Shown here: positions 15,572 to 24,081 of the stretch, piece by piece
How positions within the stretch are numbered: position 1 is the stretch's first letter
How the letters are laid out: the number at the start of each line of letters is the position of its first letter
Made by a program: the position numbers and the translations under genes
The notes under the pieces: model-generated
Told to the model about the DNA's origin: nothing
Database searches by the model: none
Seen by the model: only the letters and a program-made list of their open reading frames with translations
Assembly (NCBI RefSeq): GCF_900492205.1
Contig: NZ_UEYQ01000003.1
Span: 62,001-126,000, forward strand
Direction of reading: 5' to 3'
DNA from: Ciceribacter sp. T2.26MG-112.2
GTDB taxonomy: Bacteria; Pseudomonadota; Alphaproteobacteria; Rhizobiales; Rhizobiaceae
Length of the DNA: 64,000 nt

Positions 15572-15985
15572 ATGTCCCGCCCGCGCGCCAAACTGACGAA
15601 CAATTTCCCCGGCTGTCCGGTCGAATCGACCCTGAGCCTGCTCGACGGCAAGTGGAAGGGCGTGATCCTCTATCACCTGCTGAACGACGGTACGCTGCGC
15701 TTCAACGAGCTCAGGCGCAGGCTCTCCGCCGTGACCCAGCGCATGCTGACCAAGCAGCTGCGCGAGCTGGAGGAGGCCGGCATCGTCGCGCGCAAGGTCT
15801 TTGCCGTCGTGCCGCCGCGGGTCGATTATTCGCTCACCCCGCTCGGCCTGAGCCTTGAGCCGGTGATCCTGGCGCTCGACACCTGGGGCAAGGGCCACGT
15901 GAAGTGTCGAAACGGGGTGAAGACCGTTGCCCTCCCGGACGAGGCGGCGGATGCTGTCGATGCGGTTGCGCGCTCAGCGGCCTGA
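15572..15985 (+). CDS. HxlR-family winged-helix regulator
   Basis: 137 residues. CPVESTLSLLDGKWKGVILYHL, RFNELRRRLSAVTQRMLTKQLREL and YSLTPLGLSLEPVILALDTWG form the standard HxlR/DUF24 winged helix. The cysteine at residue 13 is the position used by redox-sensing members (YodB, QorR) that respond to quinones and diamide. It is divergent from the MDR reductase and probably represses it. The last 12 bases overlap the 3' end of the converging MFS gene. Confidence 0.9.
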   Translation: MSRPRAKLTNNFPGCPVESTLSLLDGKWKGVILYHLLNDGTLRFNELRRRLSAVTQRMLTKQLRELEEAGIVARKVFAVVPPRVDYSLTPLGLSLEPVILALDTWGKGHVKCRNGVKTVALPDEAADAVDAVARSAA

Positions 15986-17209
15986 ACTGCGCTTCTCGAT
16001 CATGACCGAGACCAGGAAGATCACCAGCCCGAGCGCCGACAATGCGGCGCCGACAAAACCGGTCGCGCCATAGCCATAGCCCCAGGTGATGACGAGGCCG
16101 CCGAGCCAGGCGCCGAGTGCATTGGCGATGTTGAAGGCGGAGTGGTTGGACGCCGCCGCGAGCGTCTGGGCATCGGCCGCGACATCCATCAGCCGGGTCT
16201 GCACGGCCGGGCAGGCGGCAAAGCCGCAGCCGGTGAGAAACACGCAGATGCACAGCATGACGGGATCATGCGCCGTCAGCGAAAAGATGCTCATCAGCAC
16301 GACATTGAAGGCCAGCATGCCGCCGATCGTGCCCTTCAGCGAATAATCGGCCATGCGGCTGCCCACGACATTGCCGACATTCATGCCGATGCCGAACAGC
16401 GCCAGAACGATCGCCACCATGCTGGCCGGAAGGCCGGCGGTGTCGGTGGTGGTCTTGGCGATATAGCTGAAGATCGAAAACATGCCGCCAAAGCCGACGG
16501 CGGCGACGGCGAGCGTCAGCCAGACCTGCAGCCGGCCGAAAGCGCCGAGTTCGCGGCGGATGCTGGCGCCGTCGGCCACCTTGTCCTTCGGCAAATAGAG
16601 CGCAATCAACACGACGGTCAGCACGGCGATGGCGCCGACCATCAGGAAGGCGGCCCGCCAGCTCATCATCTGGCCGAGCAAGGTGGCGATCGGCGTGCCG
16701 ATCAGGGTGGCGATGGTGAGCCCGAGCATGACGCGGCCCACGGCGCGGGCGCGACGATGCGGCGGCACCATCGATGCGGCGACCAGGGCCGCCACGCCGA
16801 AATAGGCGCCGTGCGGCAGGCCGGTGATGAAGCGCAGTGCGGTGAAGGAGAGAAAGTCGGGCGCCAGCGCGCTCATGACATTGCCGATGGCGAACACGCC
16901 CATCAGGGCCAGGAGCAGGGTGCGGCGCGACAGCTTGGCGGCGAGAACCGCAATGATCGGCGCGCCGATCACCACGCCGAGCGCGTAGGCACTGATCACC
17001 CGGCCGGCCTCGGGAACGCTCACGCCATAGGTCGTCGCCACCTCCGGCAAAAGCCCCATGATGACGAATTCGCCGGTGCCGATGCCGAAGCCGCCCGCGG
17101 CAAGCGCGATCTCGATCAGGATCATCATCAGCGGCGTCAGCGCCGGCGTTGCGGCGGCCGTCTCGCCGAGGGTTCCGATATCGGGACGAAGGGCAGTACA
17201 GTCGGTCAT
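15974..17209 (-). CDS. MFS exporter, AraJ/YdhP-like drug:proton antiporter subfamily
   Basis: 411 residues from ATG 17209 (AAGGTGAT upstream). Twelve hydrophobic segments are visible. The first has FGIGTGEFVIMGLLPEVA, the DHA1 AraJ-type signature; the 2-3 loop has AAKLSRRTLLLALM; later come ITGLPHGAYFG and a GT(P)IATLLGQ...WR motif in helix five. Likely an inner-membrane efflux protein for sugars or small toxic molecules. It converges with the HxlR gene, overlapping by 12 bases, so their transcription may interfere. No dedicated regulator is adjacent on its 5' side. Confidence 0.88.
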   Translation of the reverse strand: MTDCTALRPDIGTLGETAAATPALTPLMMILIEIALAAGGFGIGTGEFVIMGLLPEVATTYGVSVPEAGRVISAYALGVVIGAPIIAVLAAKLSRRTLLLALMGVFAIGNVMSALAPDFLSFTALRFITGLPHGAYFGVAALVAASMVPPHRRARAVGRVMLGLTIATLIGTPIATLLGQMMSWRAAFLMVGAIAVLTVVLIALYLPKDKVADGASIRRELGAFGRLQVWLTLAVAAVGFGGMFSIFSYIAKTTTDTAGLPASMVAIVLALFGIGMNVGNVVGSRMADYSLKGTIGGMLAFNVVLMSIFSLTAHDPVMLCICVFLTGCGFAACPAVQTRLMDVAADAQTLAAASNHSAFNIANALGAWLGGLVITWGYGYGATGFVGAALSALGLVIFLVSVMIEKRSSGR

Positions 17210-17496
17210 GCGATCACCTTGGGTCGGCCGCTTCGTTGCGGTCGAGGAAGGGCAGGGAGGAGCGGTCTGGTGTGAAGGCATCCGGGTGTGCCGGTTGCGG
17301 GAATCTGTCTGGAATTGATTTGGCGACTATCATGTTTTTGTGCGGCGCGGCAAAGGCGACGTGCCCGGCCGCTTGATTTTCGCCCTGCGTATCCCGATCT
17401 TGAGGGTGGCGGCGAAACCATTCCCGGCACGCCGCGTTGATTTGTGCTGCCCGCAACTGCGGAATTCCTGCCGGATGGCGGAGCGGAAAAGGATCC

Positions 17497-18417
17497 ATGA
17501 AACTCAAAGCGGTATTCAATCGGGACGGCGGCACGTTCAAGACCACCGACATGGACGCCTATTGCGCCCGCGCGGACGAGATCTTCCGCGCCGCCGGCCA
17601 TGAGATCTCCTTCGACGTGGTGGCCGGGCGCGACGTGGTGGAGCGGCTGGAGGCGTCGGCACGCGAAGAGGGGCTGGACGCGCTGATCGCCGGAGGCGGC
17701 GACGGCACGATTTCGGCGGCCGCCGGCATCGCCTGGAAGGCGGGGATACCGCTCGGCGTCGTCCCGGCAGGAACGATGAACCTCTTTGCCCGCTCGCTGA
17801 AGCTGCCGCTCGATATTCACGCAGTTCTTGAGACGCTTTCCGAGGGGCGGGTTCAGTCCGTCGATATCGCAACGGTCAATGACCGTCCCTTCGTTCATCA
17901 GTTTTCCGCCGGCCTGCATGCCCGCATGGTGCGCATGCGCAATGCCATGGATTTTGCATCCCGACTAGGCAAGATGCGGGCGAGCACGCGCGCGGCGCTC
18001 GGCGTCATGCTCCGCCCGTCGCGTTTCGAGGTCGTGTTCGACATCGACCATGACGGGCGAAACGAGCATCGCGTGGTTTCGGCGATTTCGGTATCCAACA
18101 ATCCGTTCGGCGAGAACCCGCTTTTCTTCGCGGACGACCTGACCAGCGGCAAGCTCGGCGTCTATCTGGCGGATCCGTTGAAGCCGGTCGGTGTTGCCAA
18201 ACTGGCGCTCGACATTCTTCGCGGTCGGCTGAAGGACAACGAGGCCGTCAACGCCACCACCGCCGAACGCGTGAGACTGCATTTCCCCAAGCGCCGCCAC
18301 GGGGCGCTCTGTGTCGTCGACGGCGAATTGCTGCGGATGCCGCGCGATGTCGACATCCGGGTGCATGCCGGAGAACTCAAGGTCCTGGTGCCCGCGGCGG
18401 CTCCGCCTTCGGCTTGA
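17497..18417 (+). CDS. Diacylglycerol-kinase-catalytic-domain (YegS/LCB5-type) lipid kinase-like protein
   Basis: 306 residues. ATG 17497 follows AAAAGGATCC. The catalytic motif LIAGGGDGTISAAAG (about residues 62-76) and VVPAGTMNLFARSL (about 88-101) are the nucleotide-binding and GT(x)NxFAR blocks. The C-domain has AISVSNNPFGENPLFF and FPKRRHGALCVVDGELL, fitting the VDGE motif. Such proteins phosphorylate diacylglycerol, sphingosine-like or other lipids at the inner membrane. It stands alone: the upstream MFS gene is divergent and the RbsD/FrcR operon converges on it. Confidence 0.88.
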   Translation: MKLKAVFNRDGGTFKTTDMDAYCARADEIFRAAGHEISFDVVAGRDVVERLEASAREEGLDALIAGGGDGTISAAAGIAWKAGIPLGVVPAGTMNLFARSLKLPLDIHAVLETLSEGRVQSVDIATVNDRPFVHQFSAGLHARMVRMRNAMDFASRLGKMRASTRAALGVMLRPSRFEVVFDIDHDGRNEHRVVSAISVSNNPFGENPLFFADDLTSGKLGVYLADPLKPVGVAKLALDILRGRLKDNEAVNATTAERVRLHFPKRRHGALCVVDGELLRMPRDVDIRVHAGELKVLVPAAAPPSA

Positions 18418-18437
18418 TCGCAAACCGTCGTTCCCGG

Positions 18438-18872
18438 CTATGTCTGCGGGTAGATCACACCCTTGCGCAGGATGATGTTGGCATAGAGGACCGGCTCGCC
18501 CGTCTGGACCACCGTATGGGCAGCCTTGACCCTTTTGTAGAAATCCTGGCCGACCAGCGGCACCACCCGGCGTTCGGGTTCATGCCGGGCGCAGCAGGCG
18601 ATCATCTGCTGGTGGATCGGGTCGAGCCGCTCGGCGTCCGCGCCGACGGTCGAGCGGAAGATCGCCTCGGGCACGAAATCGTCGATCGGCAGCACGGTGA
18701 GGATGGCGTTGATCACGGCGACGATGCCATGGCCGTCGAGGCGGACCAGGCGCCTGGCATGCTCGAGGGCGGGGTAATTGCCGTCGACGACGGCGATCTC
18801 GTCGCCATGGCCCATGGCGCGCAGCGTCGCCAGCAGATCGGGGCTCAATAGCGGGTCAATTCCCTTCAGCAT
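18438..18872 (-). CDS. RbsD/FucU-family sugar mutarotase
   Basis: 144 residues. The start is ATG 18872, inside the end of frcR, with 17 bases shared. MLKGIDPLLSPDLLATLRAMG and HGDEIAVVDGNYPA carry the conserved catalytic-region histidine and D-G-N-Y/F-P. DDFVPEAIFRST, PIHQQM and ERRVVPLVGQDFYKRVKAAHTVV, and YANIILRKGVI complete the FucU/RbsD fold. These enzymes speed pyranose/furanose or anomer exchange of ribose or fucose after import. Its overlap with the fructose-type regulator suggests it supplies the usable ring form of the sugar brought in by the divergent ABC transporter (inference). Confidence 0.88.
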   Translation of the reverse strand: MLKGIDPLLSPDLLATLRAMGHGDEIAVVDGNYPALEHARRLVRLDGHGIVAVINAILTVLPIDDFVPEAIFRSTVGADAERLDPIHQQMIACCARHEPERRVVPLVGQDFYKRVKAAHTVVQTGEPVLYANIILRKGVIYPQT

Positions 18873-20100
18873 GGTCGATTTCCTTGAACAAGACGGTCTG
18901 GTCGATGAGATAGCGGGCAAAGATCGGCAGGCTGGCGCCGCCGATGGCGCGGGCTTGCGCACCGACCGCGCCCTCGATGATGTCGGGAAAGACAATGCCC
19001 TGCAGGTCCAGCTTGCCGATCTCCTCGATCGTCGCCCTGACGAGTCGGGCGCGCACCCAGTCCGGGAAGCCGCCGTCGATGATGGCGGCGGAAAAGTCGA
19101 TGATCGACGAGGCCGCGACGATCGCCTGGGCCAGCGCTGCGGCGCAGTCGCGGACCCAGATGTCCAGCGGCTCGCCGAAATCGATCCATTGATCGGCGGC
19201 ATACCACAGCGGCTGCGGATCGATGCCGCGCTCGCGCAGCAGTTTTTCAAGGACGAAGATCGAGGCGATCTCCAGCAATTGCCGGGTTTCGCCATGCTTG
19301 TTGCGCACCGGCAGCGGGCCGATCGCGCCGGCGGTTCCGGTTCTTCCGACGAAGACCGAGGAGTTGAGCACGATCCCGCCACCGATGAAGGAACCCACAT
19401 AGAAATAGACGAAATCCGGATAGCGAGGACCGACGCCGAACACCAGTTCGGCGCCGCAGGCGCTGGTGGCGTCGTTTTGCAGGTAGACCGGATAGGGCAG
19501 GCGGCTCGCCACCTCGGCCTGCAGATCAAAGCCGCGCCAGGCCTCCATCGCACCGTCCGGCGCGCCGACCTCGCGCGCCCAGTTCCACAGCTCGAAGGGC
19601 GCGGCAATGCCGACCCCGGCGATGGCGCTGCGCTGCGAGGCTGAAAGCTCCTGCTGCAGTTCGCCGATCCCCCTGACCACGAAGTCGAGGATTTCGGCCG
19701 GATTGGGATAGGGATAGGTCAGGTGACGGTTGAGGCGGATCGCGCCGACGAAGTCCATGAGGACGAGATCTGCGCTGCGTCGGCCGATCTTGACGCCGAA
19801 CGACAGCACCGCATCGGGATTGAGATGCATCGGCACCGAGGGCTGGCCGACCCGGCCGCGCACGGGCTTGCCGCGCACCAGCAGGCCGTCTTTTTCCAAT
19901 GCCCGCATGATGACCGACACGGTCTGGGCAGATAGACCGGTGAGCCTGGCGATCTCGGCCTTCGATATGCCGCTGTTGCGCCGGACATGCGACAGCACCA
20001 GCCGTTCGTTATAGGCGCGCACGCGCACCTGGTTGGCGCCGCCGGCAGTGGTCGACGGCGATTGCTCGCTTGCCCCGCCCGGGCCTTCCGACACTGCCAT
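18856..20100 (-). CDS. frcR: ROK-family transcriptional regulator of the fructose ABC operon
   Basis: 414 residues from ATG 20100 (GGAGGAG five bases upstream). The N-terminal winged helix is NSGISKAEIARLTGLSAQTVSVIMRALEKDG (about 45-75). The ROK sugar-kinase-like core follows: GIAAPFELWNWA, QNDATSACGAELVFG, and FYVGSFIGGGIVLN. The usual ROK zinc cluster (CxCGxxGC) is not visible, so it is a metal-free divergent form, as seen in rhizobial FrcR-like proteins. It lies divergent from frcB, with paired palindromes between. FrcR assignment rests on gene order recalled from Sinorhizobium; ROK family is certain. Confidence 0.85.
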   Translation of the reverse strand: MAVSEGPGGASEQSPSTTAGGANQVRVRAYNERLVLSHVRRNSGISKAEIARLTGLSAQTVSVIMRALEKDGLLVRGKPVRGRVGQPSVPMHLNPDAVLSFGVKIGRRSADLVLMDFVGAIRLNRHLTYPYPNPAEILDFVVRGIGELQQELSASQRSAIAGVGIAAPFELWNWAREVGAPDGAMEAWRGFDLQAEVASRLPYPVYLQNDATSACGAELVFGVGPRYPDFVYFYVGSFIGGGIVLNSSVFVGRTGTAGAIGPLPVRNKHGETRQLLEIASIFVLEKLLRERGIDPQPLWYAADQWIDFGEPLDIWVRDCAAALAQAIVAASSIIDFSAAIIDGGFPDWVRARLVRATIEEIGKLDLQGIVFPDIIEGAVGAQARAIGGASLPIFARYLIDQTVLFKEIDHAEGN

Positions 20101-20163
20101 GGCCGCTCCTCCTTCGGTCGCTCCCGGCTGTCTTATAGATCGTGGCTGCCAGCATGTCACAGC

Positions 20164-20201
20164 GAATTAATAATTCAACTGGATTTATTTATTGACAATA
20201 A
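20164..20201. promoter_or_regulatory. Paired 13-bp palindromes in the frcR-frcB promoter region
   Basis: GAATTA-A-TAATTC (20164-20176) and TTATTG-A-CAATAA (20189-20201), both perfect 6+1+6 palindromes, centres 25 bases apart. They lie between the divergent frcR and frcB starts and overlap TTGACA (20192-20197), a possible -35 for frcB. They are good candidates for the ROK repressor operator. Confidence 0.6.
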
Positions 20202-20336
20202 GGAAACCCTGATGTTCTTAATGGGGCGTGGAGGAATGGCGGGCTCGAAGAGGATCGCCCACCCGGCGTGGGAGCGCATCGGGTCCACGTTCACGGTCCG
20301 GAGGGTCCGGATCTGTCGTTTTTCGGGAGGAATCAC

Positions 20337-21362
20337 ATGAAGAAGTCTCTTTTCGCCGCCTCGCTTGCTGCCCTTGCCCTCGGCACCGTTTTGGCGGCTC
20401 CGGCGAGCGCCGCCGACGTTTCGGCCTGCCTGATCACCAAGACCGACACCAACCCCTTCTTCGTCAAGATGAAGGAAGGCGCGACCGCCAAGGCCGCTGA
20501 ACTCGGCGTGACGCTGAAGTCCTATGCCGGCAAGATCGACGGCGATTCGGAAAGCCAGGTCGCCGCCATCGAAACCTGCATCGCCGACGGCGCCAAGGGC
20601 ATCCTTTTGACTGCGTCCGACACCAAGGGCATCGTCCCGGCCGTTCAGAAGGCCCGCGACGCCGGCCTGCTGGTCATCGCCCTCGACACCCCGCTCGAGC
20701 CGATCGACGCCGCCGACCAGACCTTTGCCACCGACAACCTGCTGGCCGGCGAACTGATCGGCAAATGGGCTGCCGCCACGCTCGGCGACGCCGCCAAGGA
20801 CGCCAAGATCGCCTTCCTCAACCTGACCCCGTCGCAGCCGTCGGTCGACGTGCTGCGCAACCAGGGCTTCATGAAGGGTTTTGGCATCGACGTTGCCGAC
20901 ATCAACAAGATCGGCGACGAGAGCGATCCGCGCATTGTCGGCCATGACGTGACCAACGGCAACGAGGAAGGCGGCCGCACCGCCATGGAAAACCTCCTGC
21001 AGAAGGACCCGACGATCAACGTCGTGCACACCATCAACGAACCTGCCGCTGCCGGCGCCTATGAAGCGCTGAAGGCCGTCGGACGCGAGAAGGACGTGCT
21101 GATCGTTTCGGTCGACGGCGGTTGCCCGGGCGTACAGAATGTCGCCGAAGGCGTGATCGGCGCGACCTCGCAGCAGTATCCGCTGCTGATGGCCTCCATG
21201 GGCATCGAGGCGATCAAGAAGTTCGCCGACACCGGCGAGAAGCCGGCCGCAACCGAAGGCAAGAACTTCTTCGACACCGGTGTGGCGCTCGTCACCGACA
21301 AGCCGGCCGCCGGCGTCGAGTCGATCGACACCAAGACCGGCAAGGACAAGTGCTGGGGCTAA
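20337..21362 (+). CDS. frcB: Fructose-type ABC transporter periplasmic binding protein
   Basis: 342 residues. ATG 20337 follows GGGAGGAATCAC. Signal peptide 1-25 ends at PASAAD. The mature part is a type I periplasmic binding protein: [40 protein letters not shown] (sugar-binding region), and [14 protein letters not shown]. It captures the sugar in the periplasm and hands it to FrcC. It is first in frcBCAK. A strong stem-loop follows before frcC, which commonly keeps binding-protein mRNA abundant. Fructose specificity is inferred from operon identity; ribose or mannose uptake is possible. Confidence 0.85.
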   Translation: MKKSLFAASLAALALGTVLAAPASAADVSACLITKTDTNPFFVKMKEGATAKAAELGVTLKSYAGKIDGDSESQVAAIETCIADGAKGILLTASDTKGIVPAVQKARDAGLLVIALDTPLEPIDAADQTFATDNLLAGELIGKWAAATLGDAAKDAKIAFLNLTPSQPSVDVLRNQGFMKGFGIDVADINKIGDESDPRIVGHDVTNGNEEGGRTAMENLLQKDPTINVVHTINEPAAAGAYEALKAVGREKDVLIVSVDGGCPGVQNVAEGVIGATSQQYPLLMASMGIEAIKKFADTGEKPAATEGKNFFDTGVALVTDKPAAGVESIDTKTGKDKCWG

Positions 21363-21376
21363 GCCCTGACTTGATC

Positions 21377-21436
21377 GTGATCGCGTCGGCAAAGCGGCGC
21401 GGGGGAACGTCAGGTCCCCCGCAACGCGCGATCACG
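21377..21436 (+). promoter_or_regulatory. Compound stem-loop between frcB and frcC
   Basis: Outer arms CGTGATCGCG/CGCGATCACG (21377-21386 and 21427-21436) enclose inner arms GCGGGGGA/TCCCCCGC (21399-21406 and 21415-21422). All are perfect. There is no U-run, so it is more likely an mRNA-protecting or partial-readthrough structure than a terminator. Confidence 0.65.
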
Positions 21437-21521
21437 GTTCACGCGATCGGCCCATAGGGCTAAGGGCCGGTCGCTCAAATCCAGCAGAGACACGCGCGGG
21501 ACAGCCAGGGAGGACGATGCG

Positions 21522-22604
21522 ATGCAGTCTGCAGATCCGGTTTCGCAACCAAGCCAGGAATTCGAGAAGGTACTGACCGGGAGTTCGACCCAGGTCGCCT
21601 CCTTCGATACCCATGACAAGACACCCTTGCAGAAGTTCCAGCACTTCCTGCATTCGAGCCCGGCGGCGGTGCCGCTGATCGTGCTGGTGCTGTCGCTCGT
21701 CGTGTTCGGCGTGGTGCTCCAGGGGAAATTCTTCTCCGCTTTCACGTTGACCCTCATTCTGCAGCAGGTGGCGATCGTCGGCATTGTCGGCGCCGCCCAG
21801 ACGCTGGTGATCCTCACCGCCGGCATCGACCTTTCCGTCGGCGCCATCATGGTGCTGTCGTCGGTGGTCATGGGCCAGTTCACCTTCCGCTACGGCCTGC
21901 CGCCGGCCCTCGCCGTTCTCTGCGGCCTGGCCGTCGGCGCGGCCTGCGGCTGGATCAACGGCCAGTTGGTCGCCCGCATGAAGCTGCCGCCCTTCATCGT
22001 CACGCTCGGCATGTGGCAGATCGTGCTCGCCTCCAACTTCCTCTATTCGGCCAATGAGACGATCCGCAGCCAGGACATCGCGGCCAACGCGCCGATCCTG
22101 CAGTTCTTCGGCCAGAACCTGCGCATCGGCAGCGCCGTCTTCACCTATGGCGTGATCTTCATGGTCCTGCTCGTGGCACTGCTCTGGTACGTGCTCAACC
22201 GCACTGCCTGGGGTCGCCATGTCTATGCCGTCGGCGACGACCCGGATGCGGCGGAGCTCGCCGGCGTCAACGTCAAGCGCATGCTGGTCTCGGTTTACAC
22301 GCTGTCGGGCCTGATCTGCGCGCTCGCCGGCTGGGCCCTCATCGGCCGCATCGGCTCGGTTTCCCCGACCGCCGGCCAGTTCGCCAATATCGAGAGCATC
22401 ACGGCCGTGGTGATCGGCGGCATCTCGCTTTTCGGTGGCCGCGGCTCTATCCTCGGCATGCTGTTCGGTGCTTTGATCGTCGGCGTCTTCTCGCTCGGCC
22501 TTCGCCTCATCGGCACCGATCCGCAGTGGACCTATCTCTTGATCGGCGTCCTCATCATCACCGCCGTGGCAATCGACCAGTGGATCAGAAAGGTAGCAGG
22601 CTGA
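21522..22604 (+). CDS. frcC: Fructose-type ABC transporter permease
   Basis: 360 residues. ATG 21522 follows GGGAGGACGATGCG. A hydrophilic N-terminus of ~50 residues precedes about 8-10 hydrophobic helices of the BPD_transp_2 (RbsC) family. ILTAGIDLSVGAIMVLSS and GGISLFGGRGSILGMLFGALIVG are diagnostic of monosaccharide permeases; the latter is the EAA-like coupling region. It forms the membrane channel with FrcA. The stop overlaps the frcA start (TGATG). Confidence 0.88.
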   Translation: MQSADPVSQPSQEFEKVLTGSSTQVASFDTHDKTPLQKFQHFLHSSPAAVPLIVLVLSLVVFGVVLQGKFFSAFTLTLILQQVAIVGIVGAAQTLVILTAGIDLSVGAIMVLSSVVMGQFTFRYGLPPALAVLCGLAVGAACGWINGQLVARMKLPPFIVTLGMWQIVLASNFLYSANETIRSQDIAANAPILQFFGQNLRIGSAVFTYGVIFMVLLVALLWYVLNRTAWGRHVYAVGDDPDAAELAGVNVKRMLVSVYTLSGLICALAGWALIGRIGSVSPTAGQFANIESITAVVIGGISLFGGRGSILGMLFGALIVGVFSLGLRLIGTDPQWTYLLIGVLIITAVAIDQWIRKVAG

Positions 22605-23386
22605 TGGCTCAGGAACCCATTCTCACCGCTCGCGGCCTCGTCAAGCGCTACGGTCGCGTCACCGCCCTCGACAATGCCGACTTCGACCTCTACCCGGGCG
22701 AGATCCTCGCTGTCATCGGCGACAACGGTGCCGGCAAGTCCTCGATGATCAAGGCGATCTCCGGCGCGATTGCGCCGGACGAGGGCGAGATCCGGCTGGA
22801 AGGCCAGACCGTGCAGTTCCGCTCGCCGATCGAGGCGCGCAAGGCCGGCATCGAGACCGTCTACCAGAACCTTGCGCTCTCGCCGGCGCTGTCGATCGCC
22901 GACAACATGTTCCTCGGCCGCGAACTGCGCAAGCCGGGTATCATGGGCAGCGTCTTCCGCTCGCTTGACCGTCCGGCCATGGAGAAGTTCTCGCGCGACA
23001 AGCTCTCCGAGCTCGGCCTGATGACCATCCAGAACATCAACCAGGCGGTAGAGACGCTGTCGGGCGGCCAGCGCCAGGGCGTGGCCGTTGCCCGCGCCGC
23101 AGCCTTCGGCTCCAAGGTCATCATTCTCGACGAGCCGACGGCGGCACTCGGCGTCAAGGAAAGCCGCCGCGTGCTGGAACTCATCCAGGACGTGCGCTCG
23201 CGCGGCATCCCGATCGTGCTGATCAGCCACAACATGCCGCATGTCTTCGAAGTCGCCGACCGCATCCACATTCACAGGCTCGGCCGCCGTCTTTGCGTCG
23301 TCAATCCGAAGGACTATACCATGTCCGACGCCGTGGCCTTCATGACCGGCGCCAAGGAAGCCCCGAGCGAGGCACTCGCCGCATGA
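22604..23386 (+). CDS. frcA: Fructose-type ABC transporter ATPase (single-domain)
   Basis: 260 residues. Walker A GDNGAGKSS (about 38-46), Q-loop VYQNLAL, signature LSGGQRQGVAVARA, Walker B KVIILDEPTAALG, and H-loop LISHNMPHVFEVADRI are all intact. Most monosaccharide importers (RbsA, MglA) have two fused ATPase domains of ~500 residues. This one has a single domain, as known for FrcA, and must dimerise. The start overlaps the frcC stop by one base, and its stop overlaps the frcK start. Confidence 0.9.
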   Translation: MAQEPILTARGLVKRYGRVTALDNADFDLYPGEILAVIGDNGAGKSSMIKAISGAIAPDEGEIRLEGQTVQFRSPIEARKAGIETVYQNLALSPALSIADNMFLGRELRKPGIMGSVFRSLDRPAMEKFSRDKLSELGLMTIQNINQAVETLSGGQRQGVAVARAAAFGSKVIILDEPTAALGVKESRRVLELIQDVRSRGIPIVLISHNMPHVFEVADRIHIHRLGRRLCVVNPKDYTMSDAVAFMTGAKEAPSEALAA

Positions 23387-24009
23387 GCCTTAAGGCTGAC
23401 GACATTACCGCAACCATCATACGGCGCGCCGAAGGGGCGCGCCGTTTTCTCGTGGCGATCGCCGGGCCGCCGGGGGCCGGCAAGTCGACGCTCGCCGAGC
23501 GCCTGGCCGAGATACTCTGCGCGCGCGAAGAACGTGCGGTGGTCCTGCCGATGGACGGCTTCCACATGGACAATGGCATCCTTGCGGAACGCGGCCTCTT
23601 GCCGCGCAAGGGCGCGCCGGAAACCTTCGATGTGCGCGGCTTTGCCGACATCGTGCGCGCAGTGAGGGCAGGGGACGAAGACGTGCTGGTGCCGGTGTTC
23701 GATCGCGACCGCGAGATCGCCATCGCCTCGGCCCGCAGCATCGCACCGCAGGACCGCATCGTGCTGGTCGAGGGCAATTACCTGCTTTTGGACCGGGCGC
23801 CGTGGTCCGGCCTGGCGCCGCTTTTCGATTTTTCGATTTTCGTTTCCCCCTCCATGGAGGAGTTGGAGCGACGGCTGACGGCCCGCTGGCAGGGCTACAA
23901 TCTCGACGCCGCAGGCATCGACTGGAAGCTCAACGGCAACGACCTGCCCAATGCACGGCTGGTCGTTGACAATAGCCGTCCGGCCGACTTGAGCATCGGC
24001 GACTTCTGA
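23383..24009 (+). CDS. frcK: Sugar kinase of the P-loop uridine-kinase type
   Basis: 208 residues. ATG 23383 overlaps the frcA stop (ATGA). P-loop AIAGPPGAGKSTLAERL (about 25-41), VVLPMDGFHMDN, GAPETFDVRGF, VPVFDRDREIAIASA and VLVEGNYLLLD match the PanK/uridine-kinase-like family (YggC/FrcK). It phosphorylates the imported sugar, or a related small molecule, in the cytoplasm. Being last in frcBCAK supports a role in committing the sugar to metabolism. A bidirectional terminator follows. Confidence 0.85.
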   Translation: MSLKADDITATIIRRAEGARRFLVAIAGPPGAGKSTLAERLAEILCAREERAVVLPMDGFHMDNGILAERGLLPRKGAPETFDVRGFADIVRAVRAGDEDVLVPVFDRDREIAIASARSIAPQDRIVLVEGNYLLLDRAPWSGLAPLFDFSIFVSPSMEELERRLTARWQGYNLDAAGIDWKLNGNDLPNARLVVDNSRPADLSIGDF

Positions 24010-24026
24010 ACCGGCCCGCAAAAGGC

Positions 24027-24058
24027 AAAAAGGGCCGCCCCGCGGGCAGCCCTTTTGA
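24027..24058. terminator. Bidirectional terminator between frcK and the outer-membrane barrel gene
   Basis: AAAAGGGC/GCCCTTTT arms with a G+C-rich loop; A-run on the left and T-run on the right serve both converging genes. Confidence 0.75.
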
Positions 24059-24081
24059 ATGTGCGTTCGTACAGTGATCAA

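Noticed and set aside
15974..15985. 12-base tail-to-tail overlap of the HxlR and MFS genes as a regulatory device.
   Set aside because: Short convergent overlaps are common in compact genomes; nothing else supports a function.
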